Assembly: GCA_003174035.1 (NCBI GenBank)
Contig: PRDV01000081.1
Span: 1 to 17,060 of the forward strand
Length of the DNA stretch: 17,060 bases
Source: Candidatus Babelota bacterium
GTDB taxonomy: Bacteria > Babelota > Babeliae > Babelales > Babelaceae
Direction: 5' to 3'
Position numbers and translations under genes: made by a program. The notes beneath the pieces are model-generated. The model saw only the letters and a list, made by a program, of their open reading frames with translations, was not told the origin of the DNA and did not search any database. Positions 1 through 6,601 of this stretch are shown in pieces (within the stretch, counting starts at the first letter, position 1; every line of letters starts with the position of its first letter).

Positions 1-1058
1 ATCGTGCACATAAAAGCCTTGTTATCACTGATATGCGAGCAACGCTGCACAAAGGAACGGTGACCTCAAAAAATGCACAGCTTTTCTTTTCGGATACGGG
101 TGAACTTACCTATGCTCATATTCCTCTCCAATTTCATGATGTTTTTGTCAGTTGGCAGAAAGATCTTACGGGAGTGCTATCAGGCGGGGTAACAGCGACA
201 CTGCATCAAGGAGAGTGGCGTATTCAAGGTGCGGTTACTATCGATAAGGCTCATTTACAAAACAATTTGCTCTCATCAAAAGTGCAGCATGATCTTTTAC
301 ATGCAAAGCGTACGGCTCTGGGGAATGTGATTAATCTGAACATCCGGCTTAGTACCCATAGTCCTTTAATGGTTAAAACACCATTTTTTGAGGCATTATG
401 CCATATGTCAGGCCAGATCCAAGGGACAGCTGCGCATCCGCGCGCTTCAGGCACTATAGAAATAGAGAAAGGGTCATTTGCTTTTCCTTATAGGCCGTTG
501 TATATAACAAGAGGCAAATTAACCCTTTCTGAACAGCAGCCAGATGATCCTGCAATCGAATTGGTTGCAAAGAATACACTTAAAAAACATAGTGTAACAA
601 TGCAGGTTGCCGGATCACTCCAGGCTCCCAAAATATCCTTTGAGGCAGCGCCCCATCTTACGGAAGAGAATATTCTAACCTTGCTGCTGTCCGGGGCAGA
701 AGGAGGATCTTTTTCTGCAGCTGTGCCTGCAATTGTTATGATGAATATCGAGAGCTTACTCTTCGGAACCGGTGAAAACTTGACCAAAGCACAGCAATTT
801 TTTAAAACTTTGTTAAAGCCGCTTAAAAATGTCCGTATTCTCCCTGGTGGGGTTGATGCTGATGGCAAAGGATTACAAGGAGCTATCGAGGTTGATATAA
901 ACGATCGGTTACGTGCCAAAGCACAAAATAATCTCGATCTTTCGCAAGAAACGCAGGTTGAGGTCGAATATGTTATTTCAGACGATATGAGCGTAAAAGC
1001 GGTCAGGGATGATAAAGGATCTTTGGGCGGAGAGCTTGAAATGCGGTGGAAGTTTTAG
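1..1058 (+). CDS. tamB: TamB-like translocation/assembly protein, C-terminal part (5' end outside window)
   Basis: The reading frame is open from base 3 with no stop before the first ATG (33), so the gene begins upstream of the window and only the C-terminal ~350 residues are seen. Seen: long beta-rich repeats with alternating hydrophobic residues, the phrase 'GSLQAPKISFEAAPHLTEEN' followed by 'ILTLLLSG', and a last residue Phe (MRWKF). Known of the family: the TamB C-terminal domain (DUF490) carries a '..P.i.l.s.P.l...eil.lLL.G' block and ends in a beta segment. TamB-type proteins span the periplasm and are linked to outer-membrane protein insertion or lipid transport. Its presence implies an outer membrane. 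The next gene starts 8 bases after the stop, so the two are probably co-transcribed. The family call is fairly sure; the exact subtype is not, because the N-terminal part is missing. Confidence 0.8.
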   Translation, partial: RAHKSLVITDMRATLHKGTVTSKNAQLFFSDTGELTYAHIPLQFHDVFVSWQKDLTGVLSGGVTATLHQGEWRIQGAVTIDKAHLQNNLLSSKVQHDLLHAKRTALGNVINLNIRLSTHSPLMVKTPFFEALCHMSGQIQGTAAHPRASGTIEIEKGSFAFPYRPLYITRGKLTLSEQQPDDPAIELVAKNTLKKHSVTMQVAGSLQAPKISFEAAPHLTEENILTLLLSGAEGGSFSAAVPAIVMMNIESLLFGTGENLTKAQQFFKTLLKPLKNVRILPGGVDADGKGLQGAIEVDINDRLRAKAQNNLDLSQETQVEVEYVISDDMSVKAVRDDKGSLGGELEMRWKF

Positions 1059-1066
1059 GAGCACCC

Positions 1067-1750
1067 ATGAAAAATATACTTAAAAATATAGCGCTTACTA
1101 CGGTCTTCTTGTCCGTTGTAGGTGCGTTTGCGGCGATTGGTTATTGGCTGCAGGCCTCTGATGATGAGGCGCGGCTGAGTAAACTCCTCTTTGATGAGCA
1201 TAAAAAGATCGCGCAGGCATTTTTTTCGCCTGATAATGATGTGCGGGATCTACTCATTTCGCTTATTAACCTTGAAAAAAAATCGATATCCGTCGCAATT
1301 TATACGCTTACGGACAAAAAAATAGCCGATGCTCTGTTAAGAGCGGCCCGTCGCGGCGTAAGCGTTGAGTGTGTTGTTGATCGTGCTTACGGGACAGATC
1401 GCCATAGCAAAGTGCATCAGCTTGCTAATGCTCAGATTCCCGTTTGGGTCTATAGATCAGCACTTGAAGAACGAGCTGCTTCGCTTATGCACAATAAGTT
1501 TTGTATTTTTGAAGATTCTGTTGAGCATCGTGCGCTCGTATGGACTGGCTCTTATAATTTTACGATGCGTGCTAATGACCGAAACCAGGAGAACGTCGTT
1601 GTTCTTGATAATCCTGCGGTAGTTGAGAAGTTCAGAAAACAGTTTGCTGTATTAAAAAAGAGGTCGGTGCAGATCAGTGGGGAGATTCAGAATCCAATCA
1701 AATCTGATCCGGACGCTGAATCATCCTGGATTAAAAAGCTGATCGGCTAA
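1067..1750 (+). CDS. Membrane-anchored phospholipase D-like (single HKD) protein
   Basis: This encodes 227 residues. The ATG at 1067 is preferred over the GTG at 1046 because TTAGGAGC lies just upstream and the longer form would overlap tamB. Residues 8-28 are a hydrophobic stretch, an uncleaved anchor or signal peptide. The PLD-like domain covers about 55-200. The HKD motif is H142-x-K144 with D150, followed by the typical GSYNF at 161-165 and a downstream Asn/Glu (N173, E175). One HKD copy in a protein of this size matches the Nuc/Zuc (mitoPLD) class, which works as a dimer on nucleic acids or on cardiolipin-type lipids. Which substrate applies cannot be told from sequence. The linkage to tamB hints at an envelope role, but that is inference. 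All expected catalytic residues are present. The C-terminal ~25 residues are charged and unassigned. Confidence 0.85.
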   Translation: MKNILKNIALTTVFLSVVGAFAAIGYWLQASDDEARLSKLLFDEHKKIAQAFFSPDNDVRDLLISLINLEKKSISVAIYTLTDKKIADALLRAARRGVSVECVVDRAYGTDRHSKVHQLANAQIPVWVYRSALEERAASLMHNKFCIFEDSVEHRALVWTGSYNFTMRANDRNQENVVVLDNPAVVEKFRKQFAVLKKRSVQISGEIQNPIKSDPDAESSWIKKLIG

Positions 1751-1778
1751 GGAGAAAAGAGTAATTTGCATACTACAA

Positions 1779-1792
1779 TCGGTAATTACCGA
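1779..1792. repeat. 14-bp perfect palindrome, possible operator
   Basis: TCGGTAATTACCGA equals its own reverse complement. It lies 28 bases after the PLD stop codon and has no T-run behind it, so it is not a normal intrinsic terminator. A protein-binding site is possible, but no binding family can be named. Confidence 0.45.
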
Positions 1793-1862
1793 CTCCAGAA
1801 TTGCAAAGGCTTCATTACTACAATTCCTTCTTAGCTAATCTTTATGCTAAAGGTCTTTTTAC

Positions 1863-1890
1863 AAAAAAGCAAGTATTTTCAAGCTTTTTT
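1863..1890 (+). terminator. Weak AT-rich hairpin, possible end of the tamB-PLD unit
   Basis: AAAAAAGC (1863-1870) pairs with GCTTTTTT (1883-1890) across a 12-base loop. The stem is mostly A-T pairs and the trailing T residues are part of it, so termination would be inefficient. Confidence 0.25.
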
Positions 1891-2020
1891 CGTTAAACTC
1901 ATTCAAAAATTGCCATTCAGAACTTTTATAGAAATTTTTCCTTGTTGAGTGTCTGCTCTAACAGGTTCGTTTCCCCTATGAGAAATTTTGCTGGTTCTAC
2001 TTCTTTTTTTAGAAAAAGAT

Positions 2021-2029
2021 TGTTACCCT
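2021..2029 (+). promoter_or_regulatory. Possible extended -10 for the first cluster gene
   Basis: TG-T-TACCCT resembles the extended -10 elements in front of other cluster genes and lies 56 bases before the chosen ATG (2086), a spacing like theirs. No good -35 is visible and TACCCT is a poor match, so this is weak. Confidence 0.25.
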
Positions 2030-2085
2030 GAAAGCACAGTATGTTAGAAGGACTATTTCGAACACATTACGCAGGAGTTACGGTT

Positions 2086-3273
2086 ATGTTAAAAAAATTA
2101 GGTCTTGGCATCTTGATTGCGCAAGTAATAGCTATTGAAGCTAGTGAGGGGGCAATTGGGTCTGGTGCATGGGAACAGACTGAGGGGAAGTCAGCTATAC
2201 GTAAGAGTGCAAAAGTTGCTTCGGCAAAAAAGCAACCCGATTGGTCCGAGTTGTATGATCTTGCCAAAGCCGGCAAATTTTATGAGCTGGCGGGTCGGCT
2301 TGTACGCCTTGATGAAAAAAATCAAAAAGAGATTTTAGAAAAGGTAGATACTGATAAGGGAGAAAGTATCCTACATAAATTTCTGCAAAATCCTAATCAC
2401 CAAAGCCTAGAGACGTTTAAAAGTATTGTTAATATAGTAGAGAATTTTGATATTCCCAATAGTTCGGGAGCAACCATTACGGTATTAGCTCGAGGGACTG
2501 AGTTTGAAGCTGTAATCGAAGAGAGAAAAAGGGAACTTGCACAGAGCAAAGCACCTCAACCATCTGAAGCAGATCTTTTGTTGGTGGGTAAAGCATTCAG
2601 TTCTTTCGATGCAAACACATTAGCAATTGATCCGTTAGAAACATCTGACGTCCGAGTTCTGCCAGAGCAAGATGATGTTCAGCAACAACCCTTAGCGGTA
2701 TCTGTTGCTCTGCAGGCAATTCAGCCAGTGGATCCAGAAATTTTAGCTGAGGAACCAGCTGTTTCTGATGCAACGGCGCAGATAGCGCCGACGGCACCGG
2801 CGGCACAGACGGTACAGGCAGCAGCCCCAGAGGAACAAGCAGCGGCCGTAAACGCTAGTGCTGCACCCGGTTCCTCGCCTGAGTCGGTCACAACTTCAGA
2901 AGTTCCGACAGCTCCAACGGCGCCTCAAGCAGCTTCATCTGTTCGTGGACAACAAGCTCCAGAGTCAGCGCCAACAGAACCTACAGCGCTACAGCTAGAG
3001 GCAGCTTCAGTGCCACCAGCGCAACCAACACAGCCAGATTTAGTAATTCCCCAAGCCACAGTGACTTCTCGCGGAACCGAAAGTCGTGCACCTGCACCGC
3101 AGGCAAATGTGACGCCAACTCCGGCTGGAACGACAAACGTGAATCCAACTAAAAAGAAATACAGGCTCCTTACAGGCGGAAAGGTTTTGATAGGGCTTGG
3201 AATCCTTGGAACTCTCATCCTTGGTAAGGTTTATTACGATCACAAATATGCTGGCTCTGCACCAGCTGCCTGA
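2086..3273 (+). CDS. Secreted cluster protein 1: ankyrin-like unit, Pro/Ala/Gln linker, C-terminal membrane segment
   Basis: This encodes 395 residues. The ATG at 2086 is chosen over the one at 2041 because GCAGGAG lies 9 bases before it and because only this start puts a clean signal peptide at the N-terminus (MLKKLGLGILIAQVIAIEA, cleavage near 19-20). Residues 52-150 form a helical region with one degenerate ankyrin-like unit (GESILHKFL at 92-100, then FKSIVNIVENFDIPNSSGAT). Residues 155-355 are a low-complexity linker rich in Ala, Pro, Gln, Thr and Glu. Residues 356-389 hold KKKYRLL, a Gly-rich hydrophobic segment and YYDHKY, closely matching the C-terminus of the RBR protein. With a cleaved signal peptide, the bulk would sit outside the inner membrane with a short basic tail inside. 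No enzymatic motif is seen. Function unknown; an anchored effector or surface protein is inferred from its neighbours. Confidence 0.85.
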   Translation: MLKKLGLGILIAQVIAIEASEGAIGSGAWEQTEGKSAIRKSAKVASAKKQPDWSELYDLAKAGKFYELAGRLVRLDEKNQKEILEKVDTDKGESILHKFLQNPNHQSLETFKSIVNIVENFDIPNSSGATITVLARGTEFEAVIEERKRELAQSKAPQPSEADLLLVGKAFSSFDANTLAIDPLETSDVRVLPEQDDVQQQPLAVSVALQAIQPVDPEILAEEPAVSDATAQIAPTAPAAQTVQAAAPEEQAAAVNASAAPGSSPESVTTSEVPTAPTAPQAASSVRGQQAPESAPTEPTALQLEAASVPPAQPTQPDLVIPQATVTSRGTESRAPAPQANVTPTPAGTTNVNPTKKKYRLLTGGKVLIGLGILGTLILGKVYYDHKYAGSAPAA

Positions 3274-3294
3274 ATTATAAGGTACACAAAGAAC

Positions 3295-3323
3295 GCTCAC
3301 CCTAACCGGTGGGCCTTTTTTTT
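3295..3323 (+). terminator. Intrinsic terminator
   Basis: GCTCACC (3295-3301) pairs with GGTGGGC (3308-3314), with one G-U pair and a 6-base loop. It is followed by C and eight T residues (3316-3323). It lies 22 bases after the stop codon of cluster gene 1. Confidence 0.85.
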
Positions 3324-3331
3324 GTGAATGC

Positions 3332-3347
3332 GCTCTTGGTGAAGAGC
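3332..3347. repeat. Second short hairpin behind the terminator
   Basis: GCTCTT (3332-3337) and AAGAGC (3342-3347) form a perfect 6-bp stem with a GGTG loop, followed by ATTTT. It may back up the terminator or act in the upstream region of the next promoter. It overlaps the 12-base string TGAATGCGCTCT (3325-3336), which recurs at 9293-9304. Confidence 0.45.
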
Positions 3348-3369
3348 ATTTTCTCATGAGCTTTGGGTG

Positions 3370-3378
3370 TGGTATACT
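3370..3378 (+). promoter_or_regulatory. Extended -10 promoter for cluster gene 2
   Basis: TG-G-TATACT is a strong extended -10 (TATACT matches TATAAT at 5 of 6). There is no good -35 17 bases upstream, which is acceptable for extended -10 promoters. The start codon at 3431 is 52 bases downstream. An in-frame ATG at 3356 lies upstream of this element and so cannot be on its transcript. Confidence 0.6.
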
Positions 3379-3430
3379 AGAAATTCCTATAGTGAAAGAT
3401 GTAATTGTGTATAAATCGATAGGTATGTGT

Positions 3431-4321
3431 ATGATTAAAAGACTATTGTGTATGAGCATGCTCTTTTATGCCATTCCACTAAGCGCCAGCGAACGAGCTG
3501 AGTTTGGCAATGATGAAGAGGAGTATGTGTATCAGCTTCATAACTACGCAAAAAGGTGGAAGGAAGTAGATGAGCCTAAGCACCATCGCGTGAATATGCA
3601 AGCAACGCTTCCTGAAGATGTAGAGGTTCAAATATCCCTTGTGGGTGATGGTTCTGAGGGTGATAATTTTTCCTATGTTCTCGCTAAAGGGACAAAGTTA
3701 GTGCATGCAGTGGGTCTCATTGATCAAGCAAAGGCGGCTCGGCGAATTGAGCGGCAAGGTGGGATAGAGAATCCAGGTGCAGTACCGGAACAATTTCAAA
3801 GTGCGCAATCAGGTATCGAATTAGAATTAGATTGGCTGCGTAGAAGGCAAAGAAGGAGTCGGTTGCCAGAAATATCTGAGCAGCCGGCAGCAGTACAGAA
3901 TTCTAATCAGCCCCCAGCACTTGTTGCGGCAGGTACCTCGACTTCTACGGCGCAATCCGGCGCATCTATACGGCAAGAACAAGCCTCATCACCAGCAGTT
4001 TCGCCTTTGTTGGCACCTGTTACGGGCCACTCGAGAACTGCTTTGGCATCTGAGGCTGCTATAATCCTACAACCTGGACAGGATTCGTCGAGAGCAGTCC
4101 AGCAGCCCTCAGCACCCGTTGCGGGACAACCGGGGATCGTCCCATCAGTAGTACTTTCTCCAGTGGCGCCCATCGGGGTGCAACCAGTAATTCGGCCAGC
4201 TCCTGTCGCAGTACAACAAGGATTTTGGACGCCAACTAAAGTTGTTGTCGGTTTAGGGTTGGGAACCTTTATCGCGATTGCTGCAGCCAAATGGTACGGT
4301 AATCGTATAAAAAAGACCTAA
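3431..4321 (+). CDS. Secreted cluster protein 2: novel N-terminal region, low-complexity linker, C-terminal membrane segment
   Basis: This encodes 296 residues. The ATG at 3431 is chosen because it follows AGGTATGTGT, the leader shared with two sister genes, and because upstream in-frame ATGs precede the promoter. Residues 1-20 are a signal peptide (MIKRLLCMSMLFYAIPLSAS). Residues 21-145 are a charged region with no ankyrin unit I can recognise. It includes a run of Arg residues (WLRRRQRRSR, 135-144). Residues 147-262 are a Pro/Ala/Val/Gln/Ser linker. Residues 264-296 are the family C-terminus: GFWTPTK, a Gly/Val-rich hydrophobic segment, then KWYGNRIKKT. FWTP-x-K is also in the RBR protein. 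It is a single-gene unit between its own promoter and that of the next gene. No function can be assigned. The loss or replacement of the ankyrin unit sets it apart from its sisters. Confidence 0.82.
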   Translation: MIKRLLCMSMLFYAIPLSASERAEFGNDEEEYVYQLHNYAKRWKEVDEPKHHRVNMQATLPEDVEVQISLVGDGSEGDNFSYVLAKGTKLVHAVGLIDQAKAARRIERQGGIENPGAVPEQFQSAQSGIELELDWLRRRQRRSRLPEISEQPAAVQNSNQPPALVAAGTSTSTAQSGASIRQEQASSPAVSPLLAPVTGHSRTALASEAAIILQPGQDSSRAVQQPSAPVAGQPGIVPSVVLSPVAPIGVQPVIRPAPVAVQQGFWTPTKVVVGLGLGTFIAIAAAKWYGNRIKKT

Positions 4322-4351
4322 TAGTGAGCGTTTTTCTTGTAGCAAAGCTTG

Positions 4352-4360
4352 TGTTATGCT
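4352..4360 (+). promoter_or_regulatory. Extended -10 promoter for the RBR-gene unit
   Basis: TG-T-TATGCT fits an extended -10 (4 of 6 in the hexamer). No convincing -35 is seen. The leader to the ATG at 4449 is about 80 bases. Just before it, GTGAGCGTTTTT (4324-4335) looks like the right half of a terminator whose left half is missing. Confidence 0.45.
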
Positions 4361-4448
4361 AGTGATCATAGACAGGCTTCGTGTTCGTCTAAGAGGGCGG
4401 CGTAAAGCACTTTATAAAGCAATTAAGAAAACTTGAAAGGTATGTATT

Positions 4449-6593
4449 ATGAGAAAATTAATAGCGTGTTTACTTATGGCACAGGGGGCTTTGTTACAAG
4501 CAAGCTACTTTGATTTCGATTTTAGGACTGGAGTAGTAAGGACCGACGTGCCGGGTTGGGTGCCGGCCCCACAACTGCGCAACCCTGTCGCATCGCCTCA
4601 GTTAGGAGCTGCCGCAGCTAACTTAGACGTGCAATTGCGGGATCGCTTGCTTAATCTTGCTAGTCGAAGGTTCTTGGTTACCGTTACTCAAGAAATACAG
4701 ACACATGATGCCTACATCAGGCAACATCCAGGATTACTTGATGCACCTGATTTAAATGATGGTAATACCCTATTGCATTATGCGGTGATATATAGTAACC
4801 CGGGTGCATTTGATTTTCTTTTACGGCGCGGGGTTCGGTGGGATATCCGAAACAATCGTGGTCAAACAGTTGATGATTTGATTAAAGGTAAAACAAATTT
4901 TGAGGCAATCATGCAACCCTATAGGCAGGTTGCGGCGCGCCCTGGACAGGCGGCATCTCCAGCTGTTGCTCGCGATAGCAAGGAATCGGATGCATTGTTG
5001 GCGCACCATGCACGAATACAGGCCCAGCAGGGTCAACCATTTGTATGGGGCCATGGAGAATGTGATGTCTGCATGGCCGATTCCCAAGAATTATATAAAT
5101 GCGCTTGTGGTCAGGGTGCTATTTGCTTGAAAGACCTTACAGAGTTATGCAAAACAAATCTGCATACTCCTTCTAAAATTAAATGTACAAGATGTAACAG
5201 GCCATGGCCTTTTGAACGTGTTGAGCAAGGGCTGAGAACGAAGCTCATAGAAAATCTAGCAAAGGAAGCTACCAAGGCTTCGCCAGACGGTAAATTTTGC
5301 CCGACTCCCAATTGCCAACACTTTTATATTGATCGTGTGCCGAAGGCTCAGTATCAGATTATACAGTGCCCACAATGTAAAGTAGATTATTGTACTCACT
5401 GTTTGATTAAGCATGGTCGATCGGTAACCTGTGAGGCAGCTTTAAAAGAACAAAAACAGAAAAGCATAGACCCTGCTGATGAAGAATGGATTCGTCTGAA
5501 TACACAGCCTTGCCCTAATTGCAATAAGCGTATTGAGAAAAATGGCGGGTGCAGCCATATGCACTGTAAACAATGTGATCACCATTTTACGTGGACCCCA
5601 ACGGCAGTCCAACAGGCTGATCAGCATAGACTGCAATGGGAAGTTGAGCGGGCACAGCGCTTGAATGAAGAAGCAATAGAAATTCGTGAGCAGGAGCGTG
5701 AATTTAAAGAAATTGCTGAGTTTGAAGCGCGTGGTGGAGCAGCCCCAGCACCCGCTGCTGTCGAGCCGCAGCCATCTGGAGCGCAACCGGTTCGTAGAAA
5801 TGCAGTTCTTCATATGCTTCAGCCGTATCATGACCAGGTGATGGCTGATGAACATTATAACCGTTTGCATCCAGCCGAAGCTCAATTAATGGAAGCATTC
5901 GGTGCATTTATGGAAGGGCAGATACATATTCATGATGTAAGAGAAGCATTTAATCTTGCTGATCTGCAAATAGAACTTCCCAATAGTGGCGGCATGACGT
6001 TTGATGTTGCATTTTCATTTGCAGTAGCTCAATCATTAGAGCGTCCTTATCCCGATAGAGCTCGAGCTGGACGTTATAGAGAATTAATAGAACTGATTGC
6101 GGGAAGAGTTCAATCACTTCCTGTTGAGGTCCTGGTAAACATTCAAGGCGGCGTTCCGCAGGCTGGCGGCGAACGTAGGGCTGATCCCTTTGAGAGAGCG
6201 ATTAGTGAAAGTGTCGGCAGAGCAGAACGTAATCTAGCTAGATTGGATCATTTGTTACAAGGAACGGATGATGACTTGGGTGTTGGTGTTTCAGCCTGGC
6301 CTCGAAATCAGAATGTTGCACCAGATGATTTGGAAGATGTTGCAGGTCTGATGGCAATGGCACGCAGAGGTCATGCCCCAGTACCCCCTGCAGGCGGCCC
6401 TGGAGGTGGCGGCCCGAATCCACCTATGGGCCCTGTTCCTCCAGTCAATCCAGTGGCAGTTCCAAAAGCAAGTTTTTGGACGCCGGGTAAAAAGATCGGC
6501 TTTGGTCTTGCTATCCTTGGTGCGATTGTTGGCGGTAAGCTCTATTATGATTATCGACAACGTCAAAAAGCAGAAGCTGAAAATAAAGATTAG
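4449..6593 (+). CDS. Secreted cluster protein 3: ankyrin unit plus RING-IBR-RING (RBR) E3 ubiquitin ligase-like module
   Basis: This encodes 714 residues; AAAGG lies 8 bases before the ATG. Signal peptide 1-19 (ends ALLQAS). Ankyrin unit about 82-160 (DGNTLLHYAVIY 104-115, DIRNNRGQTVDDL). RBR module 205-382. RING1-like: C205, C208, C218, C220, C226, C234, C246, C249; the usual His is not evident. IBR: C284-x4-C289, C307-x2-C310, C315-x2-C318, H322, C328, a full ligand set. RING2: C355-x2-C358, GGC368-SHM, C373-x2-C376. C368 sits where eukaryotic RBR ligases carry the cysteine that takes ubiquitin as a thioester. The final FCW-x-C ligands are replaced by FTWTP, so the second RING2 zinc site looks absent. 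Residues 390-425 are a charged helix, about 455-553 the 'HP' module shared with the next two genes, 640-672 a Pro/Gly linker, and 676-702 FWTPGKK, hydrophobic segment, KLYYDYRQRQK. RBR proteins are mainly eukaryotic. Host ubiquitination is inferred, not shown. Confidence 0.9.
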   Translation: MRKLIACLLMAQGALLQASYFDFDFRTGVVRTDVPGWVPAPQLRNPVASPQLGAAAANLDVQLRDRLLNLASRRFLVTVTQEIQTHDAYIRQHPGLLDAPDLNDGNTLLHYAVIYSNPGAFDFLLRRGVRWDIRNNRGQTVDDLIKGKTNFEAIMQPYRQVAARPGQAASPAVARDSKESDALLAHHARIQAQQGQPFVWGHGECDVCMADSQELYKCACGQGAICLKDLTELCKTNLHTPSKIKCTRCNRPWPFERVEQGLRTKLIENLAKEATKASPDGKFCPTPNCQHFYIDRVPKAQYQIIQCPQCKVDYCTHCLIKHGRSVTCEAALKEQKQKSIDPADEEWIRLNTQPCPNCNKRIEKNGGCSHMHCKQCDHHFTWTPTAVQQADQHRLQWEVERAQRLNEEAIEIREQEREFKEIAEFEARGGAAPAPAAVEPQPSGAQPVRRNAVLHMLQPYHDQVMADEHYNRLHPAEAQLMEAFGAFMEGQIHIHDVREAFNLADLQIELPNSGGMTFDVAFSFAVAQSLERPYPDRARAGRYRELIELIAGRVQSLPVEVLVNIQGGVPQAGGERRADPFERAISESVGRAERNLARLDHLLQGTDDDLGVGVSAWPRNQNVAPDDLEDVAGLMAMARRGHAPVPPAGGPGGGGPNPPMGPVPPVNPVAVPKASFWTPGKKIGFGLAILGAIVGGKLYYDYRQRQKAEAENKD

Positions 6594-6601
6594 TAAACGA
6601 G

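Larger units (their letters stand above)
1751..2085. other. Intergenic spacer between the PLD gene and the secreted-protein cluster
   Basis: This is an AT-rich stretch with no convincing gene. It contains a 14-base perfect palindrome (1779-1792), a direct repeat of TACTACAAT (1771-1779 and 1816-1824), a weak AT-rich hairpin (1863-1890) and an uncertain promoter just before the next gene. An ATG at 2041 is in frame with the next gene but lacks a Shine-Dalgarno. Confidence 0.6.

Noticed and set aside
1964..1978. AGGTTCGTTTCCCC, resembling a tRNA T-arm
   Set aside because: The T-arm stem does not pair properly and no acceptor, D or anticodon arms can be placed around it.
5442..5885. 147-codon minus-strand frame inside the RBR gene
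   Set aside because: It is the antisense reading of the RBR and following helix; the plus strand has conserved zinc ligands.
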